This document shows, piece by piece, positions 1 through 8,160 of a DNA stretch of 64,000 nt. The first letter of the stretch is position 1. Each line of letters begins with the position of its first letter. The notes beneath the pieces were generated by a model. The model searched no databases. It worked only from the letters and a program-made list of their open reading frames with translations, and was not told the origin of the DNA. The DNA comes from Flavobacteriales bacterium ALC-1 (GTDB lineage: Bacteria; Bacteroidota; Bacteroidia; Flavobacteriales; Flavobacteriaceae), in assembly GCA_000171875.1 (NCBI GenBank), contig ABHI01000001.1, forward strand, positions 1,127,001-1,191,000, read 5' to 3'. The position numbers and the translations under genes are program-made.

Positions 1-196
1 TTTTTACTTTATCTTTTATAATAAAATCATCTTCGCACATTATGTGTAATGTGCCCAAAAGATAAGAAGGTTTCTCTATGTCTTTGTGTTCAACTTTCCA
101 TAAAATTGAATTTGCTAATTTTTTTTCTTGAGCTTGAGAATTATTCGTTTGTAGAACAAAAGCTATAATTACTAAAATTGATTTTAAATGTTTCAT
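1..196 (-). CDS. TraB/GumN family protein, 5' part only
   Basis: Only the first 65 codons are inside the window; the gene runs off the left edge. The ATG is at 196-194. The product starts with a signal peptide (MKHLKSILVIIAFVLQTNNS) followed by residues reading LWKVEHKDIEKPSYLLGTLH and IMCEDDF. The PSYLLGT(L/I)H block is the N-terminal signature of TraB/GumN proteins, which are exported proteins of poorly defined role (some homologues are linked to polysaccharide export or plasmid-pheromone shutdown). It lies head to tail with the LytTR regulator operon but about 100 bp separates them. Family call is from the N-terminus only. Confidence 0.7.
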   Translation of the reverse strand, partial: MKHLKSILVIIAFVLQTNNSQAQEKKLANSILWKVEHKDIEKPSYLLGTLHIMCEDDFIIKDKVK

Positions 197-295
197 CTTT
201 ATATTTTTTCAGTTATAATCAGTAAGTAATCATTGTTACTATTTGTTACAGAAAAAAAGCAAGTTTTCAATGAAACTCATTTAATAGCTTAAAGA

Positions 296-967
296 TCAAG
301 GATTTATTTTGTTTAATAAATTATCTTTAAAGGTTCTTCCGATAGGAATAGTATGCTCTTTGATAAAAATTTGATTGCCTTGAATTTTATCAATTAACAT
401 AAAATTCACCGCATAAGAACGATGCACTCTAATAATGTTTACATCACTTATTTTCTCGATTAAATTATGCAAACTATCTGTAACCAATATTTTCTTTTGA
501 GTGCTAAAGACATTTACATAGTCTACTTCTGCTTTAAGAAAAAGAATGTCATCAATATTGGTTTTGTAAAGTGTTTTATTGGCATATAAGAAAATCTGAT
601 TTTGTGTGCTTTTTTCACTTATCGAATCTCTAATTCTACTTGTAGCTTTATAAAAACGTTCATAAGAAAAAGGTTTTAGTAGATAATCTGTTACAGCTTC
701 TTCAAAGGCATTGAGCGCATAGTTTGGAAAAGCTGAAGTAACAACTACTATCGGTGGATTAACAATTGTTTTTAAAAACGAAAGCCCATCCAATTCCGGA
801 AGTTGAATATCTAAAAATAAAATGTCAGACTTTTGTAATAGCGCTATAGGTATATCTAACCCACTTTCAAAACTTCCTATACATTCTAAAAAAGGTGTTT
901 TTTCAATATAACTTTTTAGCAGTTCTATTGCTGATAATTCATCTTCTAAAATCAGACATTTAATCAT
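296..967 (-). CDS. LytTR-family response regulator
   Basis: A 223-residue response regulator of the LytR/AlgR/AgrA class. Residues 1-115 form a receiver domain with the acidic pocket E8-D9, phosphoacceptor D53 (LFLDIQLPELDG), T77 and K98 in LLKPF. Residues 125-220 form a LytTR DNA-binding domain, including FLKAEVDYVNVFS and IIRVHRSYAVN. It overlaps the upstream histidine kinase gene by 4 bp (ATGA), so the two are translationally coupled and almost certainly a cognate pair. LytTR proteins bind pairs of direct repeats about two helical turns apart; a candidate site lies before the first gene of this operon (5059-5089). The likely target is therefore its own receptor operon; that link is inference. 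Confidence 0.93.
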   Translation of the reverse strand: MIKCLILEDELSAIELLKSYIEKTPFLECIGSFESGLDIPIALLQKSDILFLDIQLPELDGLSFLKTIVNPPIVVVTSAFPNYALNAFEEAVTDYLLKPFSYERFYKATSRIRDSISEKSTQNQIFLYANKTLYKTNIDDILFLKAEVDYVNVFSTQKKILVTDSLHNLIEKISDVNIIRVHRSYAVNFMLIDKIQGNQIFIKEHTIPIGRTFKDNLLNKINP

Positions 968-1971
968 AATGAGATGTTTAAAGTTACCATAAATAGACTA
1001 TTCTTTTCAATGATACTAAGGCTGTGCCCTTTTGGATATAAAATATTTAAACGCGCTTTGGTGCTTGAAATTCCGATACCACTTTCTTTCCAATTTGTAT
1101 CTATGTTTTCTGATGCTTTAAGAGCATAGGGATTTTCGCAATAAAAATAGAGTTCGTTATTTTTTAAGCGAATGGTAATATTTATTGTATAATTTTCACC
1201 TTTTAGTATGCTCGTATATTTAAAAGCATTTTCTACAAAACTAATTAAAAGTAGTGGCGAAATCTGTTGGGAATTAGTATCTATATTTTCTTCAAAATTC
1301 ACAAAAACCTTTTTAGTTAATCTTTCCTTTTGCAGTGCGATGTAAGACTTTAAATGCTCAATATCCTTATAAATTGGAACAAATTGATGTTGACCTTCGT
1401 GAAATAGATACCTAAAATTATCTGATAATTTTAGTATTAAGTCTGCTGTTTTTTCGTCTTTTTTTATGGCATTAGCATAAATCATATTTAGTGTATTGAA
1501 TAAAAAATGAGGGTTAATGTTAGCCTTTAATGCATTTATTTCTGAAATCCTTTTTTCTTTTTCGAGCTGATTTATTTTCAGTTCTGAGTAATATTCTTTC
1601 TTTAATGCGTAAATAACATAAAACACAATGCCGAAAGCAGTATAAGTTAATGCACTTGATGTGAAGTGTGTCCAATACTCATCATGTCCTGGATGAAAAA
1701 GATTGTCTGTATAATAATACGTCAATATATTTATAGAGAAAATACCAAAAACTAAGGGTAAATACTTTAGTTTATTCTTTAAAGGAAAAAACCAAAAGTA
1801 TAATAGGTATGAGATTGTAATTTTGAAGAAAAGTGAATTTAACTCGTGGCCAAAGGACATTGCGTAACCGTTTTCCTTTCCCATATATTTTATATAAGGG
1901 TAAAACAACACCATACACCATAAAAAAATATGGATATAAGGCTCAAGATGTATGAGTTTTTGTTTTTTCAC
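964..1971 (-). CDS. LytS/YehU-type sensor histidine kinase
   Basis: A 335-residue membrane histidine kinase. Four hydrophobic segments span about residues 12-31, 47-62, 70-88 and 108-124, followed by a short coiled linker. The His_kinase domain has phosphoacceptor H155 in NINPHFLFNTLN, typical of the LytS/YehU class. The ATPase part has the N-box LISFVENAFKY and a G-box GIGISSTKARL. There is no recognisable periplasmic sensor domain, so the signal is probably sensed in the membrane or through a partner such as the lipoprotein or receptor encoded upstream. It lies 7 bp downstream of the lipoprotein gene and overlaps the response regulator gene by 4 bp. Confidence 0.93.
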   Translation of the reverse strand: MKKQKLIHLEPYIHIFLWCMVLFYPYIKYMGKENGYAMSFGHELNSLFFKITISYLLYFWFFPLKNKLKYLPLVFGIFSINILTYYYTDNLFHPGHDEYWTHFTSSALTYTAFGIVFYVIYALKKEYYSELKINQLEKEKRISEINALKANINPHFLFNTLNMIYANAIKKDEKTADLILKLSDNFRYLFHEGQHQFVPIYKDIEHLKSYIALQKERLTKKVFVNFEENIDTNSQQISPLLLISFVENAFKYTSILKGENYTINITIRLKNNELYFYCENPYALKASENIDTNWKESGIGISSTKARLNILYPKGHSLSIIEKNSLFMVTLNISL

Positions 1972-1978
1972 AAGTTGT

Positions 1979-2668
1979 TTAGTAAGATATCACAATATCT
2001 TTAATTGCGGCTTTAGCAAATATAATTTTATCTCCAGTAGTGCCACTTATTCTAAATAGTAATCGCCCACCTTCTAGAGGCGTGGCATCTTCAACATCAA
2101 AATGTATTTTATCATTGAGTTTAAACCAAACCCGATTATCTTTTTTACCAACTTCAACATCATACCATTGGCCAACTTCAAAAATATTCTCATCTAAACG
2201 CTCATGAAAATCTCTAGAGTTTACGGGCATATTCTTAAAGAAAAAAGGGGTTATGCCATGAGAACGATTATTATAAGTGAGGTTATAATGTTTCATTGTT
2301 GTACGCCAATCCCAAACTTCTCTTGGTGTGGCGTCTTTATCAGGTAAATGAAAGGTTTTATTATCACCGTCTTGCAATACTGAAAATAAATTAATCAGTA
2401 CTGTTGATTCAGAAAGTGCTTTTACTTTATAGTTTAAGATAAAATCTTTAGGGTATAATTTGGGGCTTATTAAAAAATAACCGTCGGAACCTTCAGTTTC
2501 TTCAATAATAAGTTCATCTCCGTTGACTGTAGCTTTACCTTTATCGAAAGTTTGCCAATTAGCTAATTCTTGAGGTGTTATTTTTTCTTGAACCATATTA
2601 TTATTTTCACAGCCAAAAAATGAGACACCTATAATTAAGATTAGTTTTAATACTATTTGTTTTCTCAT
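1979..2668 (-). CDS. DUF1961-like lipoprotein (concanavalin-type fold)
   Basis: A 229-residue lipoprotein with signal peptide and lipobox Cys20 (GVSFFGC). The mature part is beta-rich with Trp/Tyr-rich stretches (VWDWRTTMKHYNLTYNNRSH and GQWYDVEVGKKDNRVWFKLN). This resembles the DUF1961/YesU group of jelly-roll proteins linked to polysaccharide binding or cleavage. The family assignment is by eye and tentative. It sits 11 bp downstream of the TonB-dependent receptor and 7 bp upstream of the sensor kinase, in one operon. That context suggests a surface or periplasmic protein that handles the receptor's ligand, possibly a glycan. Confidence 0.6.
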   Translation of the reverse strand: MRKQIVLKLILIIGVSFFGCENNNMVQEKITPQELANWQTFDKGKATVNGDELIIEETEGSDGYFLISPKLYPKDFILNYKVKALSESTVLINLFSVLQDGDNKTFHLPDKDATPREVWDWRTTMKHYNLTYNNRSHGITPFFFKNMPVNSRDFHERLDENIFEVGQWYDVEVGKKDNRVWFKLNDKIHFDVEDATPLEGGRLLFRISGTTGDKIIFAKAAIKDIVISY

Positions 2669-2679
2669 AATATATTGAT

Positions 2680-5001
2680 TTAATCGGTAGTACCACCGTA
2701 ATTATAATTCCTGTTCTTTCTATTTCTTGTTTTTTGTTTATTCTGAAATAATTTATAACTCACGCTAAATAGGTATCCAAAGGTTTGTGATTGAAAGCGC
2801 CATACTTCGTTTTGAATAACATTTTGAGTAACTGCTGTTCTGTACATTAAATTATTATCCAACAGATCTACAATACGTAAATTCAGACTTAATTTGTTTT
2901 CTAAAAGCTTTAAACGGACTGCTATATCAAAACGGTCTCTTGGCGCAATAAAATCGAACGCATTTTGAGTTTTAAAATTATGTCTGTAGCTAATATCTGC
3001 ACTTAAAGCACTGTTGATTTTAAATGTATTTTTAAAGATTAGATTAGAAGAATATAACTCATCCCATGTCAAAGGCACATCTTGATTTATGCTCGTGTGG
3101 TAGTAGTTTGCAGAGAGTTGACTATTCCAGAAATTGGTTAATTTATAGCTTGTACTGGCTTCTATTCCATAAGAATGTTTTTTACCAATGTTATCAAAGG
3201 TATTTAGTAACACACCATCCAAGTCAATAGTTTGCAGGCGCTCTATGACATCTGTTCTGTATCTGTAGAATAATGCGAATGATGCTATTAGTTTATTGCC
3301 GTTGTACTGATAATTGGTTTCAAAATTATTACTGAATTCTGGTTTTAGGCTTGGGTTTGCAATCCACTCAAAGTATTGATTTCTGGATTGAAATGGGTTA
3401 ATATTTCTAAAGTTAGGTCTCGATACACGTCGACTAAATCCTAAGTTGAATGTATTAGAATCGTTAATAGCATAAGATGCATGTATTGATGGAAAGAGGT
3501 TTGAGAACTTTAAATCTGTAGTTTCATTATTTGAAATATTAATAGAATTAGATGTTAAGATTTCATATCTTAATCCTAATTGCCAATTTAATCTCCCTAC
3601 TTTTATATTCGTTAAACCGTATATGCCAAGTAGTGATTCTTCGTAATTAAATACATCCAAAGTTTCAGGCTCATTAGCAACTTTAGTTAAATTTGAGCTT
3701 TCTAGTATTCTACCGTTCCAAGATGCTCCTGCTTCTAAAAAAATATTTTCTGTAATTGGAAGAGAATAGTCTAATGCTAGGGCATTAAGTTTATTATTAT
3801 TTATCCGCTTTTCTTCAAATAAAAAATTTTCACCGTCAAAATCTTTAGCTGGCAATATGTTGTTGTTTTTAGAAAACTGATAGTCTGCTTCTAAAAAGTG
3901 ATTTTCTTTTTCAAATTGTGCTCTATAGTTGGCATTTATATTTGTGGTTTTATGATGGTGAGACGAATTGCGAGTGTAGATAAAATCATCTCTTCCTGTT
4001 ACGTTAGTATAAAAAGTGTCATTATAAAAACTGTGAGCGTCATCAGTGTAGTCAAAACTAATTGAAAGTTCATTTTGCTCATTTATAAAAAAATCTAAAC
4101 CTGTATCGATTGTTCTTACAAGCCCGCTAAAGTCGTGTGGTGTAAATAAGTCTCTTGTATCACCATTTTGATAGTGTTGCAAAATTCTTTGCTTACTATC
4201 CATTTCTCTTCCAAATTGCGATAGGTTCCATCTAAAATTTAAGAATGAAAAATTGTAATTACCGTCTAAACCATAGTTATAACGTTTTGTGCCCACTCCG
4301 GCGTTTAAGTTTGTGTTTAACCCTTTTAAAGTGTTCTTTTTAAGAATTACGTTAATAATACCTGAAAGACCATCAGCCTGATTTTTAGCTGAAGGTGATG
4401 TAATTAGTTCTACCCTATGTATTGATGCCGCAGGTATCTGTCCTAATAACTCCGTGGCATTTAAGCTAGAGGGTTTGCCATTGATTAGTAAACGTACATT
4501 CCCACTACCTCGAAGCGATAAACTACCAGTGCCCAAATCTGTTTGTATTTCGGTAATTTGGTCAAAAGCTTCAAGTGCAGTTGCTCCTGCTTGTTGTAAA
4601 TCTGCGCCTAGATTGATTATTTTTCGGTCAATTTTTAAATTCGTAGTTGTTTGTTCTGCATTTATAACAACAGCATCTAGCTCCTCTACTGAGGATTCTA
4701 ACATAATTAAGATTGTATTGTTATCTGCAATGTCTTCAAATTTTAAAATTTTGTTTTTATAACCAATGAAAGTAATCTCTATATGTGATATTTTTTCCTT
4801 TAAACTCAGTTTAAATTTCCCAAAACTATCCGTTGAAGTCCCATTGATTAGATCAGAATCATTATAGGCGGTAATTGTAGCATACGGAATTGCTTCTTTA
4901 GTGTTTTGATCAAAAACTATGCCTTGGAAATTATTACGCTGTTGTGCATAAAGAGAAATTGTAAATACAATAAAAAGCGTAGTTTTTATAATTTTGTTCA
5001 T
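2680..5001 (-). CDS. TonB-dependent outer-membrane receptor
   Basis: A 773-residue outer-membrane receptor. It has a signal peptide (about 1-19) and a CarboxypepD-regulatory-like domain (about 23-105, starting GIVFDQNTKEAIPYATITA). A plug domain spans about 130-220 (GSLSLRGSGNVRLLINGKPS, then SGIINVILKK), followed by a large beta-barrel of the OMP_b-brl_3 type to the C-terminus. It is the first gene of a four-gene operon with a lipoprotein, kinase and regulator. The substrate cannot be read from the sequence; the DUF1961-like neighbour hints at a carbohydrate. No SusD-like partner gene is present, so this is not a classic SusC/D locus. Confidence 0.9.
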   Translation of the reverse strand: MNKIIKTTLFIVFTISLYAQQRNNFQGIVFDQNTKEAIPYATITAYNDSDLINGTSTDSFGKFKLSLKEKISHIEITFIGYKNKILKFEDIADNNTILIMLESSVEELDAVVINAEQTTTNLKIDRKIINLGADLQQAGATALEAFDQITEIQTDLGTGSLSLRGSGNVRLLINGKPSSLNATELLGQIPAASIHRVELITSPSAKNQADGLSGIINVILKKNTLKGLNTNLNAGVGTKRYNYGLDGNYNFSFLNFRWNLSQFGREMDSKQRILQHYQNGDTRDLFTPHDFSGLVRTIDTGLDFFINEQNELSISFDYTDDAHSFYNDTFYTNVTGRDDFIYTRNSSHHHKTTNINANYRAQFEKENHFLEADYQFSKNNNILPAKDFDGENFLFEEKRINNNKLNALALDYSLPITENIFLEAGASWNGRILESSNLTKVANEPETLDVFNYEESLLGIYGLTNIKVGRLNWQLGLRYEILTSNSINISNNETTDLKFSNLFPSIHASYAINDSNTFNLGFSRRVSRPNFRNINPFQSRNQYFEWIANPSLKPEFSNNFETNYQYNGNKLIASFALFYRYRTDVIERLQTIDLDGVLLNTFDNIGKKHSYGIEASTSYKLTNFWNSQLSANYYHTSINQDVPLTWDELYSSNLIFKNTFKINSALSADISYRHNFKTQNAFDFIAPRDRFDIAVRLKLLENKLSLNLRIVDLLDNNLMYRTAVTQNVIQNEVWRFQSQTFGYLFSVSYKLFQNKQKTRNRKNRNYNYGGTTD

Positions 5002-5020
5002 CTGATAACGATTATATCAT

Positions 5021-5089
5021 CAAATATGATACATCATTATGTATTATGAAATTTTACTCTGTTAACACGTATTTTCGATCTGTGAATGT
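5021..5089 (-). promoter_or_regulatory. Candidate LytTR operator and promoter of the receptor operon
   Basis: Reading on the minus strand, ACATTCACAG (5089-5080) and GTGTTAACAG (5068-5059) form an imperfect direct repeat with a 21-bp period. This is the geometry typical of LytTR binding sites. A -7-like box CATATTTG lies at 5028-5021, one mismatch from TAnnTTTG, about 20 bp before the receptor start codon. The role as binding site of the regulator encoded at the end of the operon is inference. Confidence 0.4.
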
Positions 5090-5130
5090 CGTCTATTTTA
5101 TTGAAAATTAAATTAAGTACAAGTCATAAT

Positions 5131-5230
5131 GCTTGCTAAGATGTTCGTGAATGGTTAGTTGCGTTGACTAGAACTAATTTATTGAAATTGAATCAACTAC
5201 TAGGGAAACCCTCAAGGTTTTCCTAGTGGC
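5131..5230. repeat. 100-bp repeat copy R1 with hairpin
   Basis: Imperfect direct repeat of 6322-6421. Shared blocks include GCTTG, TTCGT, TTGCGT, ACTAA, and a terminal hairpin. In this copy the hairpin arms are ACTAGGGAAACC (5199-5210) and GGTTTTCCTAGT (5216-5227), pairing over 12 bp with one G-T pair. No T-run follows in either direction, so it is not a standard terminator. Confidence 0.6.
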
Positions 5231-5258
5231 TTTAACCAAACAATTAGTAATACAGTTT

Positions 5259-6308
5259 TTACCCGCTAGTTCTTTTGTTTACTATTCTTTCAATTTCTTT
5301 AATCGATAAATTAACTCCTAAAACTATACCATTCTCGTCTATCAAATAATTGAATGGGATTGCTTGAATTCCAAGTTCATTATTTACTCGTTTGTCTATA
5401 TCAATTAAATTAGTCCAATTCAAATTGTCTTTTTCCAAAGCTTGAAGCCAGCTTTTTTTATTATCGTCAATAGACACACTTACAATATCAAAATTTTCTT
5501 TCTCAAACTTATTCTTAAGTTTTATCAAATCAGGATGTTTTATTCTGCAAGGCGCACACCAGGAAGCCCAAAAGTCAACTAACGTTATTTTACCTAAAAA
5601 TGCTTTTATGTTAATATTTTTGCCTTTAGTATTTGGTAAAGTAAAGTTCAAGAAGGATTTATTTATTCCATATTCATTAAGGTTTGCAATTCCCATTTTA
5701 AACATTTCCAAATCATCTTTATTTTGTTGAGTTGTGTCAATTTTAAAATAAAGTTCAACAAGTTCGCTTTTTGATAGAATGGGATTTATCAAAGCAATTT
5801 CTCCTAATATAGTTCCGCTAAACGGATGGTTTTTATTTTTCTCTATAAATGTGTTTAGTTTATTATAAAGTAAACTTTTGAAATTCTCTTTATTCTTATT
5901 GGATTGATAAAAGGTTTTGTATTCATTTTGGATTTGAGAAGAATACGAACCTTTGACATCTGTGATTTTCAAAATGTTTATTGGCTTTTCATTCTTAATT
6001 CCTTTTTCGTAATCTGTTTGAATTGAAATATCGCTATTCTCAATATATAACCAAGCAATATTTGCATCTGGTTTTAAATTCAACGATCCTTGAATTGGTC
6101 TTTCAACTATTCCTTTAAACTGAAAACTGTTGTTTATGATTTTTACGCTGTCTTTTATAATACCATAATTCAAATATATATAGTCTGAATATTCGCCATT
6201 TATAATTCCTGAAATACTAAATGATTGTTTTTCTATTTCCTCGTCTTTCTGATTTTCTTTGCAACTAGCAAAAATTAAAAAAATTAAAATCAATAAAATA
6301 TTTTTCAT
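5259..6308 (-). CDS. TlpA-like thiol-disulfide lipoprotein with DUF4369 domain
   Basis: A 349-residue lipoprotein (lipobox Cys16 in FLIFASC). Residues about 29-130 match the DUF4369 beta-domain that often precedes thioredoxin domains in Bacteroidota (ISGIINGEYSDYIYLNYG). Residues about 220-345 form a TlpA/AhpC-type thioredoxin domain with active site WCAPC (C251, C254) and the cis-proline region AIPFNYLID. It is probably a periplasmic reductase for disulfides, for example in cytochrome maturation or stress repair. The gene stands alone and is bracketed by two 100-bp repeats, unlike its neighbours, so it may have arrived as a single-gene insertion. Confidence 0.88.
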   Translation of the reverse strand: MKNILLILIFLIFASCKENQKDEEIEKQSFSISGIINGEYSDYIYLNYGIIKDSVKIINNSFQFKGIVERPIQGSLNLKPDANIAWLYIENSDISIQTDYEKGIKNEKPINILKITDVKGSYSSQIQNEYKTFYQSNKNKENFKSLLYNKLNTFIEKNKNHPFSGTILGEIALINPILSKSELVELYFKIDTTQQNKDDLEMFKMGIANLNEYGINKSFLNFTLPNTKGKNINIKAFLGKITLVDFWASWCAPCRIKHPDLIKLKNKFEKENFDIVSVSIDDNKKSWLQALEKDNLNWTNLIDIDKRVNNELGIQAIPFNYLIDENGIVLGVNLSIKEIERIVNKRTSG

Positions 6309-6321
6309 AGGCTGTTTTTTT

Positions 6322-6421
6322 AGCTTGTAGGTAGTTTTCGTATATAGTTAATTGCGTGGGCTGGTACTAAGTTAATAAGAGAAAACGAACCAGAGGAAAA
6401 TTCGTAAGATTTCCAAGTAAA
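6322..6421. repeat. 100-bp repeat copy R2
   Basis: Second copy of the repeat at 5131-5230. It reads GCTTG, TTCGT, then AATTGCGTGGGCTGGTACTAA. The weaker terminal hairpin is AGGAAA with TTTCC around TTCGTAAGA. It ends upstream of the thioredoxin-like gene, so the two copies bracket that gene. Confidence 0.55.
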
Positions 6422-6543
6422 CACAGAATTAATAATTGACTATGCACGATGTTTCATTAGTTTTTTTTTGATATTCAATATGTAATTCGTTAATAGACTC
6501 CTGCAATAATTTTTTATACTTTTTAATATCCTTAATGCGAATT

Positions 6544-6816
6544 TTATTCCATTTTAAAAAAAAGATTGCTTTTACCATTATTGTTGTTTGACATATCTAC
6601 AGTATAAATTATCTCCTCATTAATTACAGAATTTTCTACAGATTGCCATACTTTAGCCCTATTAAGTTCGGGATAATTTTTAGAGATTATTTCACTTGAA
6701 AATAAAATTTCGATCACTTCTTGATTTACCATATCTGAACCAGATTCTAATCCTGAATCACTAGTACATGAGACTAATAATGTGAAAATTGCAAAAAATA
6801 ATAAATACTTTTTCAT
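6544..6816 (-). CDS. Small lipoprotein, unknown function
   Basis: A 90-residue product with a clear signal peptide and lipobox (LLVSC, Cys17). The mature part is short and acidic (SDSGLESGSDMVNQEVIEIL) and has no recognised domain. It ends with a Lys/Asn-rich tail (NNNNGKSNLFFKME). It is not close enough to the thioredoxin-like gene to assume an operon, since the R2 repeat lies between them. I do not recognise the family. The lipobox and start codon make it a believable gene, but it could also be a truncated longer lipoprotein. Confidence 0.55.
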   Translation of the reverse strand: MKKYLLFFAIFTLLVSCTSDSGLESGSDMVNQEVIEILFSSEIISKNYPELNRAKVWQSVENSVINEEIIYTVDMSNNNNGKSNLFFKME

Positions 6817-7106
6817 ATAAAATTGATTTTTAAAAGTTCTAAAAATTTCCTTTGTGATTTTTTATTTATAGACAATAAGATATTAACTGTATATAGACAT
6901 GTGTTATTCGTAGATAAAATAGATTTTATTGAATGCTTAGAATAGAAAAGCTTAATCGTCTTCCTAAGCTATTAAAAGAGAGATTAACACAGGCAAGGAG
7001 AAATTTCTTTTTATATAGCAATATCCATCTATTCGTTAAGGGAAAAGATCTAAGAAATTAATACCATCCGCTATATTTGTATGTGAAAGGAGTCAAAATT
7101 TAGGTA
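6817..7106. other. Intergenic stretch with a possible gene remnant
   Basis: No convincing gene. A 42-codon frame at 6933-7061 on the plus strand (starting MLRIEKLNRLPKLLKERL) has no recognised homology, no clear promoter and no partner. It may be a leftover of a longer gene. The remainder is AT-rich spacer before the tRNA terminator. Confidence 0.4.
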
Positions 7107-7144
7107 TTAAAAAAACCTCAACAATCATTACGATTACTGAGGTT
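7107..7144 (-). terminator. Rho-independent terminator of the tRNA gene
   Basis: On the minus strand AACCTCA pairs with TGAGGTT (7144-7138 with 7120-7114), with an inner TAATC/GATT stem. A run of T follows directly. It lies 7 bp after the tRNA 3' end. Confidence 0.8.
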
Positions 7145-7150
7145 AAAAAG

Positions 7151-7224
7151 TGGTCCCACATGGACTCGAACCATGGACCACCTGATTATGAGTCAGGTGC
7201 TCTAACCAACTGAGCTATAGGACC
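7151..7224 (-). tRNA. tRNA with CAU anticodon (Ile2 or elongator Met)
   Basis: A complete cloverleaf. The acceptor stem pairs GGTCCTA with TGGGACC and the discriminator is A. The D-arm is AGCTC...GAGC, the anticodon stem CCTGA/TCAGG encloses the loop CTCATAA, and the T-arm is CATGG-TTCGAGT-CCATG. The anticodon is CAT. In the gene this fits either elongator Met or the Ile2 tRNA whose C34 is changed to lysidine. The acceptor start GGTCC and the loop context look more like Ile2, but this is not decisive. CCA is not encoded. A T-rich terminator follows directly. Confidence 0.93.
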
Positions 7225-7300
7225 TATTGACTAGTGTCAATCCACCTTACTTCTAAAGCGAGTGCAATATTACTATATATTTTAAAACTCTACAAGAAAA

Positions 7301-7705
7301 TTAATCCTCTATTTCTTGGCATAACTCAACCAAAACACCATTTGTAGATTTTGGATGCAAAAAAGCGATTAACTTATTATCCGCTCCTTTCTTTGGAACT
7401 TTATGAATCATCTGAAAACCTTCTTTAGTTAGTCTTTTAATTTCCTTTTCAATATTATCAACAGCAAAAGCAATATGATGAATACCTTCCCCCTTTTTTT
7501 CAATAAACTTAGCTATTGGGCTATCTTTATTAGTGGCTTGAAGCAATTCTATTTTATTAGGCCCACACTTAAAAAAAGAGGTTTTTACTCCTTCACTTTC
7601 GACATCTTCAACCTTATAGTGTGCTTTTCCAAACAACGATTTAAAAAGATCATTAGAACTCTCTATATCTTTTACAGCAATGCCTATATGTTCAATTTTT
7701 CTCAT
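7301..7705 (-). CDS. mce: Methylmalonyl-CoA epimerase
   Basis: A 134-residue glyoxalase-fold (VOC) enzyme that interconverts (R)- and (S)-methylmalonyl-CoA in propionate/succinate metabolism. Two beta-alpha-beta-beta-beta modules are visible. They carry metal ligands H6 (IEHIGIAV), H76-H77 (GIHHIAFAV) and E127 (GVLVELCQ), and the length is normal for the family. It is transcribed divergently from rbfA; the start codons are 62 bp apart, so the promoters must overlap or abut. The motif GEGIHHIAFAVDNI is typical of bacterial epimerases, which makes this call firmer than a generic VOC assignment. Confidence 0.93.
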   Translation of the reverse strand: MRKIEHIGIAVKDIESSNDLFKSLFGKAHYKVEDVESEGVKTSFFKCGPNKIELLQATNKDSPIAKFIEKKGEGIHHIAFAVDNIEKEIKRLTKEGFQMIHKVPKKGADNKLIAFLHPKSTNGVLVELCQEIED

Positions 7706-7755
7706 TATGGCTTCAATTTTGTAGTGTAAAAATACTATAATCCTTAAATAACCTC

Positions 7756-7763
7756 TACTTTTG
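7756..7763 (+). promoter_or_regulatory. -7 promoter box of rbfA
   Basis: TACTTTTG matches the Bacteroidota -7 consensus TAnnTTTG exactly. It ends only 4 bp before the rbfA ATG at 7768, implying a leaderless or nearly leaderless transcript. No good -33 TTTG is seen at the usual spacing. Confidence 0.55.
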
Positions 7764-7767
7764 CAGC

Positions 7768-8160
7768 ATGGAAAGTAATAGACAGAAAAAAATAGCAGGC
7801 ATTCTACAACAAGATTTGGTAGATGTGTTGCAACGTGCCGCTTCTGAAGGCGGACTAAAAGGCGTGATAATTTCAGTCTCTAAAGTTAGCGTTACCGTAG
7901 ATTTATCAATGGCTAAAGTTTACCTAAGTATATTTCCAAATAAAGAAGCTCAGCCCTTACTAGAGGGCATTAGGTCTAATAAACCCTTAATAAGACATGA
8001 GCTATCACAACGTACGCGTCATCAATTAAGACGCATGCCACAACTTGAATTTTTTATTGATGATTCTTTAGAATATATCGATGGTATTGAGCGTTCTTTA
8101 AAGGGCGAGGATGACCCTCTTGAAAATCCAGATTTATTAGGTAAGCGCAAAAAGTCTTAA
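7768..8160 (+). CDS. rbfA: Ribosome-binding factor A
   Basis: A 130-residue KH-fold protein that assists late maturation of the 30S subunit and the 16S rRNA 5' end. The sequence begins SNRQKKIAGILQQDLVDVLQ, continues with VSVTVDLSMAKVYLSIFP, and has RHELSQRTRHQLRRMPQLEF and a DDSLEYIDGIERSL segment. All of these are hallmarks of RbfA. The length is standard. It directly abuts the downstream permease gene (TAA then GTG), a pairing I believe is common in Flavobacteriaceae. Confidence 0.96.
   Translation: MESNRQKKIAGILQQDLVDVLQRAASEGGLKGVIISVSKVSVTVDLSMAKVYLSIFPNKEAQPLLEGIRSNKPLIRHELSQRTRHQLRRMPQLEFFIDDSLEYIDGIERSLKGEDDPLENPDLLGKRKKS

Noticed and set aside
5131-6421. Integron cassette with attC sites
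   Set aside because: The repeats are similar to each other, but no integrase gene or clear attC core sites are seen; reported only as repeats.
6933-7061. 42-codon frame MLRIEKLNRLPKLLKERL...
   Set aside because: No recognised homology, partner or promoter; too short and isolated to call as a gene.
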